Shown here: positions 1 to 8,351 of the stretch, one piece after another
How positions within the stretch are numbered: position 1 is the first letter of the stretch
How the letters are laid out: every line of letters starts with the position of its first letter
From: an uncultured Prevotellaceae bacterium
GTDB taxonomy: Bacteria; Bacteroidota; Bacteroidia; Bacteroidales; Bacteroidaceae
Reading direction: 5' to 3'
Assembly: GCA_900543815.1 (NCBI GenBank)
Contig: UQST01000026.1
Span: 1-41,111, forward strand
Length of the DNA: 41,111 nucleotides
Program-made: the position numbers and the translations under genes
Notes under the pieces: model-generated
Told to the model about the DNA's origin: nothing
The model's database searches: none
Seen by the model: the letters and a program-made list of their open reading frames with translations, nothing else

Positions 1-8
1 CATCCTCT

Positions 9-45
9 CCGAGAGAATGTCCCACTAAATCAAGGATAAAGACAT
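9..45 (+). repeat. Direct repeat copy 1 (AT-rich left region)
   Basis: A 37-nt segment matches 416-452 at about 31 of 37 positions. A weaker third copy is at 706-742, sharing the core ATGTTCCAYTA. It lies just upstream of the small membrane-protein frame at 57. Function is unknown; it may be a remnant of an element or a shared regulatory segment. Confidence 0.55.
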
Positions 46-56
46 ATTCTCTTGTC

Positions 57-334
57 ATGTTACGTATGGCAAGATTTTATAAAAATGCGTCATTATATCA
101 ACACTTTAATCCTTTGAAGATGGAGCTTTTGTTTGCCGTTATTATTGGCTTTATTGGTACTGCAGTTTCCTATAGTACGTTTTGGGGAGCGGTAGCGTTT
201 TTTTTTTTTTTTTTTTTTCGCATGGGGTGAAGAATAAGTTGTTATTTTTTTTGTTTGCCTTCTGTTTTGGGATCTACATATTTGTATTCCTTACGCTATG
301 CTATATGCTTGTTATGTCTTTTTTAAAAGACTAA
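57..334 (+). CDS. Small membrane protein frame split by a 21-T tract
   Basis: From ATG at 57 the frame encodes a short basic N-terminus (MLRMARFYKNASLYQ), then a hydrophobic segment (ELLFAVIIGFIG...). It runs into 21 consecutive T (198-218) read as seven Phe, and stops at 228-230 after 57 residues. If the tract had 22 or 19 T, reading would continue from TCG at 218-220 through a second strongly hydrophobic stretch (KLLFFLFAFCFGIYIFVF) to TAA at 332-334, giving about 92 residues with two or three membrane segments. The hydrophobic coding pattern on both sides suggests one gene. It could be on/off switched by slipped-strand mispairing, a pseudogene, or a miscounted homopolymer. I do not recognise the family. 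The frame is also open upstream to the window edge, so the start could lie further left. Confidence 0.42.
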
Positions 335-415
335 GATGTAGATTTTAAAGAGAGACGGAGATTATTGTGGACGGTCACTTTTTCCATAGGATTCAGACGG
401 ATCGTGATTTGCCAT

Positions 416-452
416 CCGAGAGTATGTTCCACTAAAACAAGGATTAAGACCA
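416..452 (+). repeat. Direct repeat copy 2
   Basis: This is the partner of 9-45 and shares the core CCGAGAGWATGTYCCACTAA. Unlike copy 1 it is not followed by an obvious reading frame. Confidence 0.55.
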
Positions 453-584
453 TTAACCTTGGGGTTAGGAGATATTTCTTCCCATGCTATTTCTGGAGTT
501 TTTGCAGGACGGAATAAGCCTCTGCCCAAGGAACTACATGGAACATCCCACGTCAGTAATGCAAACTCCAGCTCCTGACCGTCA

Positions 585-681
585 AAACTGCCCCGAAAAA
601 GTATCCTTGGATACTTCGCAATTTATCCAAGGATAAACGGGCAAGTATCCAAGGATACTTTGCCAAGTAACCTTGCTTCGT
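585..681 (+). repeat. 97-bp intergenic repeat, copy 1 (22-bp periodic)
   Basis: This element matches 27634-27730 at 93 of 97 positions. Inside it the core TATCC(AA/TT)GGATA recurs at 602, 624 and 646, exactly 22 bp apart, with a degenerate fourth unit from 665. Each core is a dyad of 5-6 bp arms around a central AA or TT. In this copy the first core has TT and the third AA, so unit 1 is the reverse complement of unit 3 over 14 bp. No protein-coding role is evident. Confidence 0.85.
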
Positions 682-705
682 AATACTGAGTGTCTTTTCG
701 TCTCT

Positions 706-742
706 CTGGAGGGATGTTCCATTAGTGATTATTAAGGGCAGA
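706..742 (+). repeat. Weak direct repeat copy 3
   Basis: It shares ATGTTCCATTA and the spacing of the following TTAAG with copies 1 and 2. Its first part also forms the perfect 12-bp inverted repeat with 538-549. Confidence 0.35.
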
Positions 743-748
743 CTTTAT

Positions 749-840
749 GCAGTACTACTTACTTTGCCAATGAAGTATATCTCCTATCACTGATGAAGTA
801 TATCTTCTATTGCGAATGGAGTACTACTCCTGTTTTTCTT
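749..840 (+). repeat. 23-bp-period tandem array, 4 units
   Basis: Units start at 749, 772, 795 and 818. Consensus starts GRAGTAYWWCTYC. The last unit contains a perfect dyad GGAGTA-C-TACTCC (818-830). There are no indels between units. Confidence 0.75.
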
Positions 841-1120
841 CCTTTGTCTGGCCATTGTCTTGGCTTGGACTTTTTCTTTTTGTGACTCATTAAAGAAATC
901 CTATTACCGTGATATATGCAGGATGCCTTATGGCTTGTTTTGTGTCTTTTACCATATGACGTCTAACTCAGGAAGTTTGCTTTAGTCTATACTTCTTGAA
1001 AATATTGTGGAGAATAGAGTTGCGCGGTGTGTGAGATGGGGGAGCGCAGAGGGTCTCTTGGGAGGAAGGGATGGAGTGTGATGGGAGCGGTGGTGGATGA
1101 TGCCGGTTGTGATGCCTGGG

Positions 1121-1154
1121 GAAAAGAAAAAGCCCAGGCGATGAGCCTGGGCTT
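1121..1154 (-). terminator. Intrinsic terminator
   Basis: A perfect 10-bp stem (1145-1154 with 1130-1139, AAGCCCAGGC) with a 5-nt loop is followed on the minus strand by a T-rich tail (1129-1121). It lies 23 nt past the stop of the gene at 1177-1728. Confidence 0.85.
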
Positions 1155-1176
1155 GATGGTGGATGAGGTGAGTGGG

Positions 1177-1728
1177 TCAGTTGGCTTGATCGATGCTGAG
1201 GGCCTTGATGGCTTGTTGCGCTTCCTCATCGGTGAAGAGAATCACGTTAGGCGCGAGCGGGAGCCACATCAGATTGTCAAACCGTTTGGCCTCTATGGCC
1301 AGCACCTGATGGTCAGCACTCACGAGATACTCCACTCGTATGCCACCGTTGGGGTCGGTGCGCATGTCGCCTCGGCTTACTGCCGACGGACCTTCCTCCA
1401 TGATGCTGCGCAGGGCTGGACAGCATGCGAGATCGTAGGTGGCAGCTCCCTGGATGAGCGTTTGCCCATTGGGCGTGTAGATGAGCTGGCGTGTGCTCTT
1501 GACGCATAATGCTACGCCTGCCAGTGCCAGCAGCAGTCCCACAGTGGGCAGAGTGATGGAGATAGCCTCGCTGTGCATGTCAATCACTGCGGGCAGCGCC
1601 ATTATTATCACTCCGAGAATTATCACCACTGCGGCTTTTGCCTTGTGCTTGTGGTCGTGCAGCTGTTTGATGTAGGGGGCAGATGTGTAGAGTCTCTCGA
1701 TGTCGGTATATTTGGTGAATTCTTTCAT
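1177..1728 (-). CDS. Unknown two-TM membrane protein, 183 aa
   Basis: The start ATG at 1728 (MKEFTKYTDIERLY) is preferred. The frame is open further upstream, but that extension is Cys/Pro-rich with no protein-like character. Residues ~31-49 (AAVVIILGVIIMALPAVI) and ~57-77 (ITLPTVGLLLALAGVALCV) look like two transmembrane helices separated by a short polar turn. A soluble C-terminal domain of about 100 residues follows. I do not recognise a family. It is the last gene before a strong terminator. The upstream 1729-1971 interval shows no clear promoter, so it may depend on the gene at 1972-2412 or on an unseen start. Confidence 0.7.
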   Translation of the reverse strand: MKEFTKYTDIERLYTSAPYIKQLHDHKHKAKAAVVIILGVIIMALPAVIDMHSEAISITLPTVGLLLALAGVALCVKSTRQLIYTPNGQTLIQGAATYDLACCPALRSIMEEGPSAVSRGDMRTDPNGGIRVEYLVSADHQVLAIEAKRFDNLMWLPLAPNVILFTDEEAQQAIKALSIDQAN

Positions 1729-1971
1729 AATGATGTGTTTGTCGGGACAGAAGCACTTGTGTGGTACTCTTGTCCATATTGTTTTGTAATTGAGTGAAAT
1801 ATGTGGGCATGAGATACTTGTGTAGCTTCCTCCTGGGACAGTTCTCACGCATGATGGCAGACAGGCATCTGCGTCACACAAGTGTGCTACGCAATGCCGC
1901 CCGGTGTGTTCTGGGCGGACTGTATGGGCAGATGAAGTCTTCCGTTAAGGTTGGAAAGGGGGAGAAAGCGG

Positions 1972-2412
1972 CTACTCCAGAATGCGGCGCAGGGCAAATA
2001 TGTAGTAGTCGCAAGCCCTGGGCGATATGAAAGCCACGCCAGTGTGTGCCAGCGTGAAGTGTGACCGGATAAGATGAGAGATGCCTCGTGGCAAAGCAGG
2101 ATGGGCTGTGCCAAGTGGTGTGCTGCCTCCTCCTATGCGTCGGCTGGGGCGGATTTGTCCGGTGGCAGGATTGTTTACCTGCCCGATAGGGTTCAGTTGC
2201 ACCCCCTGTGCAGGATGTGCCAGCATGTGACGCTCGGCAGCTGTGGCAGCCTGTGCAGACGGCTCATCAAGAAGAGAAGCTGCGGCAGCCTGAGCCAAAG
2301 GTACAGCATGCTCCGCAGGACAAACGGGTTCGTTTGCCCATGTAAATACAGCCAGAAGACCCATCAGGAGGACAAGGGCTGTGAGTCGAAGATGCTTGAT
2401 GTCCTTTTTCAT
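1972..2412 (-). CDS. Unknown secreted protein, 146 aa
   Basis: The N-terminus (KKDIKHLR, then LTALVLLMGLLAVFTWA) is a typical Sec signal peptide with likely cleavage near residue 26. The remainder is Ala/Pro-rich at first, then has short basic and aromatic stretches. No motif or family is recognised. A promoter (CTTG, 20 nt, TAACTTTG) lies about 32 nt upstream, which supports real expression. Only two cysteines remain after the signal peptide, so no lipobox or metal site is evident. Confidence 0.6.
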   Translation of the reverse strand: MKKDIKHLRLTALVLLMGLLAVFTWANEPVCPAEHAVPLAQAAAASLLDEPSAQAATAAERHMLAHPAQGVQLNPIGQVNNPATGQIRPSRRIGGGSTPLGTAHPALPRGISHLIRSHFTLAHTGVAFISPRACDYYIFALRRILE

Positions 2413-2443
2413 CAGCCGGCGTTCTATCTTACAAAATCTTGTG

Positions 2444-2475
2444 CAAAGTTATGCAAGCGCGCTCTTTTTACCAAG
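2444..2475 (-). promoter_or_regulatory. Bacteroidetes-type promoter for 1972-2412
   Basis: The -7 element TAACTTTG is at 2451-2444 and the -33-like CTTG at 2475-2472, with 20 nt between. Confidence 0.6.
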
Positions 2476-2523
2476 CAAATGGCTGTTTTTTTCAATGGAA
2501 AATACTTCAGAGCCGCTCTGGGG

Positions 2524-2823
2524 TCACTTCTCGTAGTCGGCCTTGCGCTTGGGGTTCATGGGAAACCATCCCTTCTGCACGCGCTTATGCTGGGCGAAAA
2601 TCTCCCCTATGCTCCAGAAGCACGAGAAGGCCACTACTCCCAGTATGATGCTCAGCACATCGTTGTGGCACCACAGGCTGGCAGCGCAAAACAATATACC
2701 TGCCAGCAGGAATGCCCACCAGCACTTGCGGCCCAGATGATATTCGGCCTTGATGACCAGGGGATGAAAGAGCCCGATGGTGAGAAATGAGGCTACGCCG
2801 ATGATGATACCAGTCCAGTTCAT
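2524..2823 (-). CDS. DUF4491 family membrane protein, 99 aa
   Basis: The short integral membrane protein begins MNWTGIIIGVASFLTIG and contains FHPLVIKAEYHLGRKCWW and the conserved tail EIFAQHKRVQKGWFPMNPKR. I recognise these as the DUF4491 family of Bacteroidetes. Three hydrophobic segments are visible (about residues 4-22, 34-51 and 55-73). The start codon overlaps the MATE transporter stop (ATGA), so the two are translationally coupled and it is the last gene of a three-gene operon. Biochemical function is unknown. Confidence 0.88.
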   Translation of the reverse strand: MNWTGIIIGVASFLTIGLFHPLVIKAEYHLGRKCWWAFLLAGILFCAASLWCHNDVLSIILGVVAFSCFWSIGEIFAQHKRVQKGWFPMNPKRKADYEK

Positions 2824-4121
2824 GAGAAACGAAGTTTATGAGTTGCGAGCAAAGTCTGTATGATGCCTCGTGTGAAGAGGTAGCTGAGGAAAGCCATCCA
2901 CAGTGCGTCATTGCCCAGAAATTCCTTGGTGTACAGATATGTAGCGAAGAACACGGCAGCACCGCCCACTGTGGCAAACAGCATACCGCGTGTATAAGTC
3001 ATGCCGATGAACACTCCGTCCCACACCATAGCCTGAAGCGCTACGATGGGAATCAGATATACCCAAGGCAGGAAGAGTGATGCCAGATACTGCACACGGG
3101 GGATGTCGGTGAAGAAGCAGATGATCCATTCACCGCCGAAGATGTATGCCAGCGTGAAGACAGCAGAGATGCTGCCTCCCCACAAGAAGAGAGCCAGGAT
3201 GCACTGGGTGAGTCCCTGACGGTCGTGAGCGCCGGTGTATTTGCCGCTCAGTGCCTCTCCGGCATTGGCCAGACCGTCGGTGATGTAGGAGAAGAGGATG
3301 AAGAGCTGCATCAGCAGCGCGTTGGCTGCCAGAATGTCACTGCCCTGCATGCTGCCTGCACGCACGAAAAATACGGTCACGCACACCAGACAGAGTGTGC
3401 GCAGAAACAGGTCGCGGTTGACGGCCAGAAACTCCCGCCAGCGCACAGGGGTGCTCTCGCGGGCAGCTGTAGTGGGGCGGTTGGCACGATGATGACGCAT
3501 GAATATCAGGCACAGAGCCAGTCCCGACCATTGGGCCACCAGAGTGCCAGTGGCCACTCCCTCCATCTTCCATCCCATCCCATACACCAGGAAGAGGCTC
3601 AGCAGGATGTTCACCAGATTCTGGAAGAGTGCCACAAACATGGGCGAACGTGTATCCTGTGCTCCTATGAACCAGCCGTTGAAGCAATACTGTCCCAGTA
3701 CGGCAGGTGCTCCCCATATGCATATGCTGAAGTAGATGTGCAGTTGGGGCAGAGTGTCAGCATCGGGATGCATGATGCGTGTGGCTATCTCGAAGAGCGG
3801 CCATTGCAGTATCACCATCGCCGCACTGATGATGCAGCCCGCCTGCAGAGCCTTGCGCAGGACGGTCTTCATGCGTTCCTGGTCTTCCTGACCATGTGCC
3901 TGGGCCACCAGCCCGGTGGTGCCCATGCGCAGGAAGCCCATCAGCCAATACATCATATTGAAGATGGTGGTACCCAGAGCCACTGTGCCGATAAACACAG
4001 AGCTTCCCATGTGGCCCACGATGGTGCTATCCACCAGTCCCAGCAGCGGTACGCTGATGTTGCTGATGATGGCAGGCAGGGTGAGCTTGAGTATTCTCTT
4101 ATGGATGTTGTCTTCGGTCAC
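2820..4121 (-). CDS. MATE family efflux transporter (DinF-like), 433 aa
   Basis: This polytopic protein has about 12 hydrophobic helices. It opens IHKRILKLTLPAIISNISVP and contains GLVDSTIVGHMG and GFLRMGTTGLVAQAHGQ, motifs of the DinF branch of the multidrug and toxic compound extrusion family. These proteins export cationic or organic compounds using Na+ or H+ gradients across the inner membrane. The substrate cannot be told from sequence. Length is usual for the family. It starts 3 nt after the zinc-ribbon gene stop and overlaps DUF4491 by 4 nt, so all three are probably one transcript. Confidence 0.93.
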   Translation of the reverse strand: MTEDNIHKRILKLTLPAIISNISVPLLGLVDSTIVGHMGSSVFIGTVALGTTIFNMMYWLMGFLRMGTTGLVAQAHGQEDQERMKTVLRKALQAGCIISAAMVILQWPLFEIATRIMHPDADTLPQLHIYFSICIWGAPAVLGQYCFNGWFIGAQDTRSPMFVALFQNLVNILLSLFLVYGMGWKMEGVATGTLVAQWSGLALCLIFMRHHRANRPTTAARESTPVRWREFLAVNRDLFLRTLCLVCVTVFFVRAGSMQGSDILAANALLMQLFILFSYITDGLANAGEALSGKYTGAHDRQGLTQCILALFLWGGSISAVFTLAYIFGGEWIICFFTDIPRVQYLASLFLPWVYLIPIVALQAMVWDGVFIGMTYTRGMLFATVGGAAVFFATYLYTKEFLGNDALWMAFLSYLFTRGIIQTLLATHKLRFS

Positions 4122-4124
4122 AGT

Positions 4125-5246
4125 TTATTTGATATTGAGTTTCACAATCTTGCGCTCTGCATTGAGCAGTGCCGATGCGCGGTAGTGGCGGGCGCTGTTC
4201 TGTGTGGGGTCTTTGCGTGCCATTGTCTCATCGATGGTGAACTCCACAGCATAACCCAGTGACGAGTCGGGCATGCTCTGGCGCCGGATGTTCATATCGG
4301 CCCCCGTGAGATAGTGCAACCCTATCACGTCCTTTGCCATCTTCTTGCGTGCATAGTCGGCTATCTGGGCAGGAGTGGCATGCTGTGTGCCGCAGAACGA
4401 CTCCATCTCGCTGGCGCAACACTGCCTGATGGCGGTGGTATCCTGCTTGCCCATTCCGTTGTTGAGGAAGGTCTCCAATGCTCCGCGCACCAGTGCCTTG
4501 TCTTCGGCAGTTATCTTCCTCTTGGCCAGGTCGTTCTTTGTGCTGGCCGCTTCAGTTATGTGCTGCCCCTCGGGGTGCAGGCTCAGATAGCGGTCGATGG
4601 CCTCTGGTGTCTCCTCCTTGACGGCATCAGCCCAATCGATGGAGTCCAGCATGTTCTCGCAGATGCAGCGTCGGGCCGACTGCGGATGCTTCTCCATAAA
4701 CTGTGTGACGCTGTTGCGCGACACCCCATTGAGCATTGCCTTCCAGTCGTCATTCTCCTGCAGGAGCGATTTCATGCGCCGGCGCACGTCGTCGCAGTGG
4801 CTGCTCTGGGGGAAATCAGTGAGGAACTGCTGGAAGTACTCGGGATCGGTGAGCGTGAGCAGGCTGGCATACCGCTCCTCCTCGCGCTGCTGCTCCTGCA
4901 GTATCTGCAGATAATAATAGCCGCCGGCGCCTGCTGCACCGAGCAACAGAAGCAGGAAAATGATGCCCGCGATGCGCCATCCACGGCCTTTCTTCTTGGG
5001 CTTCGGGCTATTGGGCTGTGTGATGGGTCCGTCGGTGGTAATGGCCGCAGAGGCATTGGCCACGGGTTCCTGCATGGGCTCCAGTGGGGTGGAGCAGTGG
5101 GGGCAAACCGTAGCCGATTTCATCACATATTCGTTGCAGTGGGGACACTGCCTGATATTTCCGCGTATAGATACACCGCAATGTGGGCATGTTCCAGCCA
5201 ATGAAGATACTCTCTGAGAGCACTCGGGGCATCTGATTATACTCAT
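4125..5246 (-). CDS. Double zinc-ribbon, single-TM protein, 373 aa
   Basis: The N-terminus carries two CxxC...CxxC zinc ribbons (C6/C9/C20/C23 and C34/C37/C48/C51). A Pro/Lys linker follows, then one transmembrane helix (about 91-113, WRIAGIIFLLLLLGAAGAGGYYY). The C-terminal ~250 residues are largely helical and presumably extracytoplasmic. The zinc ribbons would sit in the cytoplasm. Such zinc-ribbon membrane proteins are common in Bacteroidales but uncharacterised. It is the first gene of the zinc ribbon-MATE-DUF4491 operon. A -7 element TAACTTTG (5284-5277) lies about 31 nt upstream with no clear -33 element. Confidence 0.8.
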   Translation of the reverse strand: MSIIRCPECSQRVSSLAGTCPHCGVSIRGNIRQCPHCNEYVMKSATVCPHCSTPLEPMQEPVANASAAITTDGPITQPNSPKPKKKGRGWRIAGIIFLLLLLGAAGAGGYYYLQILQEQQREEERYASLLTLTDPEYFQQFLTDFPQSSHCDDVRRRMKSLLQENDDWKAMLNGVSRNSVTQFMEKHPQSARRCICENMLDSIDWADAVKEETPEAIDRYLSLHPEGQHITEAASTKNDLAKRKITAEDKALVRGALETFLNNGMGKQDTTAIRQCCASEMESFCGTQHATPAQIADYARKKMAKDVIGLHYLTGADMNIRRQSMPDSSLGYAVEFTIDETMARKDPTQNSARHYRASALLNAERKIVKLNIK

Positions 5247-5400
5247 AGTTTATTGGTCTAATCGTGTTTAATATTGCAAAGTTATGTTTTTTTTCGTTTA
5301 TCATGGTGTTTTGTCCCACATTTCTCGGTGAATTTCCCTATAAAACCCACTGCATGCCTGCTGGTTGGCCATCCAGGAGGCTTTTTCTATGCAACTTTCA

Positions 5401-6669
5401 TCATTGGGAGGCCGATACTCTCAGGCGCAGGATGCGTGTGGTGTGTTCGGTCACGCGAAAACGGTTGTCGGAGCGCACGCCCACCAGCCATATGATGTCG
5501 TCACCACTCTGCACCACGCACTGACGCTCCTTCTGGAAGCGGTTGAACTTCTTGTCGGTCATCATGTCACTCACCAGTTTCCAGCCTTTCATGCCGAAGG
5601 GGACCATCCTGTCACCTGTCTCCGCACGCCGTATATGCAAGGGCATCTTGAGCAGGTCGGCATCGAAATAGGCCGTGCTGGCATCTGCAGGCTGCATGGC
5701 ATCCACTATATCCTGCTCGATGACGGGCATCAATGCCGCCTCACATTTGGCTTCGGTCACCAGGCAGGTGCGGTCGAGCAACACGCGGTGGGTGTCGCTT
5801 TCCCAGATGCGCCCGCTTGTGCTCTGTCCCGAAGCCATCATCTCGGCCTGCTGAGTGGCGTTGAAGTGCATGGGACGAAGCCATTCGTGCAGCAGGATGT
5901 CGGCTTCGGAAGTACCTGTAAGCCACTGACGGCCAAAGTGCTGTGTGGTGATATCGTACTCGTCCATGGTTTGCCTGATGCCCTTGTGGTAGTAGGGCAG
6001 ACTGCCCTGCATGATGGAGGCAAACTGGGAGATGGCTGTGGCGGCTTGCGGATTGATGCTCTGGAGCAGGGGCAGCACGTCCAGCCGGATGCGGTTGCGC
6101 ACAGCATCGCGCTCCAGATTGGTGCTGTCGGTCACAAAGTCCTGGTTGATAGACGACAGATAGTGCAGGATGTCCTGGCGGCCAACACACAACAGGGGGC
6201 GGATGACTCCCTCGCGCTGGCTCCACATGCCTGCCATTCCGCGCAGACCAGTTCCGCGCAGGAGGTTGAGCAGAAGGGTTTCTGCCTGGTCGTCGCGATG
6301 ATGAGCTACGGCAATACCCTGTGCTCCAGTCTCTTGGATTTGACTTTTGAACCACCCATAGCGCAGTTCGCGTGCCGCCATCTCGATGCTCATGTGGTGC
6401 AGCAGGGCAAATTCGCGGGTGTCGAAATGCTTTACCGAGAGAGGGACATTGAGTTTCCGGCACAATCGGGTAACAAAGGATTCGTCGCGGTCAGACTCCT
6501 CGCCACGCAGGTGAAAGTTGCAGTGCAGAGCATGCAGGCTGTAGCCCAACTCGTGCAGCACGCATAGGAGTGCCACCGAATCGGCTCCTCCGCTCAGGGC
6601 CACCAGCACGGGACGGCCCTTGCAGAGCAGTTTCCTATTCCTTATATATAAGTCAACCTGCCCGATCAT
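5401..6669 (-). CDS. tilS: tRNA(Ile)-lysidine synthase
   Basis: TilS attaches lysine to C34 of tRNA-Ile(CAU) using ATP, turning Met decoding into Ile decoding. The PP-loop signature LSGGADSVAL is at residues 25-34, followed by HCNFHLRGEESDRDE and the conserved AHHRDDQAETLLLNLLRGTG. The C-terminal part (about 340-420) matches the TilS C-terminal domain, with GDRMVPFGMKGWKLVSD. At 422 aa it is full length. Its start overlaps the upstream pseudoprotease-TPR gene stop by 4 nt, making it the last gene of the dnaN operon. Confidence 0.95.
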   Translation of the reverse strand: MIGQVDLYIRNRKLLCKGRPVLVALSGGADSVALLCVLHELGYSLHALHCNFHLRGEESDRDESFVTRLCRKLNVPLSVKHFDTREFALLHHMSIEMAARELRYGWFKSQIQETGAQGIAVAHHRDDQAETLLLNLLRGTGLRGMAGMWSQREGVIRPLLCVGRQDILHYLSSINQDFVTDSTNLERDAVRNRIRLDVLPLLQSINPQAATAISQFASIMQGSLPYYHKGIRQTMDEYDITTQHFGRQWLTGTSEADILLHEWLRPMHFNATQQAEMMASGQSTSGRIWESDTHRVLLDRTCLVTEAKCEAALMPVIEQDIVDAMQPADASTAYFDADLLKMPLHIRRAETGDRMVPFGMKGWKLVSDMMTDKKFNRFQKERQCVVQSGDDIIWLVGVRSDNRFRVTEHTTRILRLRVSASQ

Positions 6670-8351
6670 TCTGTCTTCTTCAGCAGGCCATCGGCCAGTG
6701 CATCACCCAGCTCCTTGGCTCTCAACAGGTGTTTGCGGGCTTCGGCCTTTGCCCCATTCTCCAGCAGGCATACGCCCAGAATGCGGTGTGCGTCGGCAAA
6801 CTGCTCATTGAGAGCAATGGCTTGCCGGGCGTAGGAGATAGCCTGGTCGTTGTGGCCCACGCGGTAGTTGAGCGCAGCGGCTTCGGCATGCAGGAGCGGC
6901 TCGCGCGGAGAAAGCTTGATGGCCTTCTCTATATCGTTGAGAGCGGGTGCGTACATGCGGCACTTGACCTCCATCTGCTCGCGCTCGTAGTAGAAGTTGG
7001 CGGTGAGATTGCTGCCCGAGAGGTGCTCAAAGTCATTGTAGCCTGCGATGGCTTCACGCAGATTACCGTTGCCGGCCAGTGTCTTGGCTCTCAGCAGGAT
7101 GATGTTGGCAGCAGCCACGGGATAAGGCTTGCTGTAGCAGTTGAGCGCGCTGTCCATCAGAGCTATCACCTGTGCTGTGTCGGCCTGGCTCTTCTGCCTG
7201 CATTGGGCTGCATACATGAATAGTTGCGGAGTGCGCATATTGGTCTTGGTGAGCTCCAGGAACTTGTCACCGGCCTCATTGTATTTCTTCAAGGCATACA
7301 GGCAATTGGCCTGCTGCATGGTGTAGGTGGGCAATGGGGTAATGGCCGCAGCCTGCTGTACTTCACTCAGCGCCCGCTCCAGATTCCAGTTGTCATACTG
7401 CTTGTAGTCGGGACGCATGCTCAAGTTGTAGATGACTTTCGACCATGAGTAATGCAGTTCGTCGGCCTTTGTTCCCTCCTGCTTGAGTGCTGTCTCATAG
7501 GTGGCAGCCGCCTGGGCGTATTGTCCCAACTCGGCCTCCTGCTCCGCTTTGAGCGTATAGCCGGTGGTGTTGGCAGGGTGCAACTGGATAAACCTATTCA
7601 CATAATCCATGTACATAGCCGTATCCTTCTTGCCTGTCAGGAAGATGAAGCTGATGGCATCCTCTTCTGTCTCGGGCAATGCTTTGCGTATGTGGATGCT
7701 GTTGAGGTCGCTGTTGCCTGCATCCATAGTCTTCACCTTGAGCGAGTTGGCATAGTTGGCATCTATTACGTATGAGGGCTGGCCTTCCTTGGTGGCCATC
7801 TGCACGAAGCCTATCAGCATACCGCTCTGGTCCAGCACAGGGCTGTTGGCCTGTCGCAGCCCAGCTTCATGAGCCAGGGTCAGATACTTGAATCCGTCTC
7901 CGAACTCCTCCACATGGGTTACTGTGTCGATGGTGCATGGCACATTCTTGTCGGCTTTCTCGCTGGGCATGATGAACACCTGTGCCTGCTCTGCCGGCTG
8001 CTGAGGGGCTATGGTCAGGTATGCGTTTTTCTTCTTGCCTGGCTCCATGCGCATCCTTACTATATTATAAGCACCATTGGCTCCCAGTATCTCGGTTACC
8101 TGATGCTCGTTGCCGGCCATATCCACCACGGTGGCTCGTGTGGCGCCTTTCATCACATCGTACTGGGCAACCACGATGCCGTCTTCCGAGATGAGTGTCC
8201 CTTGTCCCTGCTGCAGTTCTCCGCCGGCAGTGTAAGCCAGTACCGAAACCTGTGCTGCACGCAGTTTCTTGAGCCCCTTGGGCTGCTGCGCGCTGATGGT
8301 GAAGGCACAGAGGATGCCTGTGAATATGAGCGTGAGTCGTGTGTATGTCAT
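6666..8351 (-). CDS. Trypsin-fold pseudoprotease with TPR repeats, 561 aa
   Basis: A signal peptide (residues 1-21, ending TISAQ) is followed by a trypsin-like domain (about 30-210) and then tetratricopeptide repeats (about 250-555, e.g. APALNDIEKAIKLSPREPLL and QAISYARQAIALNEQFADAH). The protease half keeps the landmarks GQGTLISEDGIVVAQYDV, YNIVRMRM and NSPVLDQSGMLIGFV. Aligned to active S1 proteases, the catalytic His is D65, the Asp is N96 and the Ser is A168. It is therefore probably non-catalytic, acting as a periplasmic binding or scaffold protein. It overlaps recN upstream (ATGA) and tilS downstream by 4 nt. Confidence 0.78.
   Translation of the reverse strand: MTYTRLTLIFTGILCAFTISAQQPKGLKKLRAAQVSVLAYTAGGELQQGQGTLISEDGIVVAQYDVMKGATRATVVDMAGNEHQVTEILGANGAYNIVRMRMEPGKKKNAYLTIAPQQPAEQAQVFIMPSEKADKNVPCTIDTVTHVEEFGDGFKYLTLAHEAGLRQANSPVLDQSGMLIGFVQMATKEGQPSYVIDANYANSLKVKTMDAGNSDLNSIHIRKALPETEEDAISFIFLTGKKDTAMYMDYVNRFIQLHPANTTGYTLKAEQEAELGQYAQAAATYETALKQEGTKADELHYSWSKVIYNLSMRPDYKQYDNWNLERALSEVQQAAAITPLPTYTMQQANCLYALKKYNEAGDKFLELTKTNMRTPQLFMYAAQCRQKSQADTAQVIALMDSALNCYSKPYPVAAANIILLRAKTLAGNGNLREAIAGYNDFEHLSGSNLTANFYYEREQMEVKCRMYAPALNDIEKAIKLSPREPLLHAEAAALNYRVGHNDQAISYARQAIALNEQFADAHRILGVCLLENGAKAEARKHLLRAKELGDALADGLLKKTE

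Larger units (their letters stand above)
335..1120. other. AT-rich non-coding stretch
   Basis: I find no convincing gene here. It holds direct-repeat copies 2 and 3, a 12-bp perfect inverted repeat (ATGGAACATCCC at 538-549 against GGGATGTTCCAT at 711-722), a 9-bp inverted pair (CTGGAGTTT 493-501, AAACTCCAG 563-571), the 97-bp GTATCC repeat (585-681) and a 23-bp-period array (749-840). Base composition differs from the gene-dense region to the right, so it may be accessory DNA or its remnant. Confidence 0.5.

Noticed and set aside
3225..4262. 345-codon plus-strand frame across the MATE gene
   Set aside because: It is antisense to a clear transporter gene; its Cys/His/Gln-rich product has no domain and no promoter.
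5356..5386. Hairpin GCCTGCTGG/CCAGGAGGC followed by TTTTT on the plus strand
   Set aside because: It has a mismatch and faces the plus strand, where no gene ends; on the minus strand, where tilS ends, no T-tract follows.
5365..6567. 400-codon plus-strand frame opposite tilS
   Set aside because: It mirrors codon periodicity of tilS on the other strand and lacks any recognisable motif.
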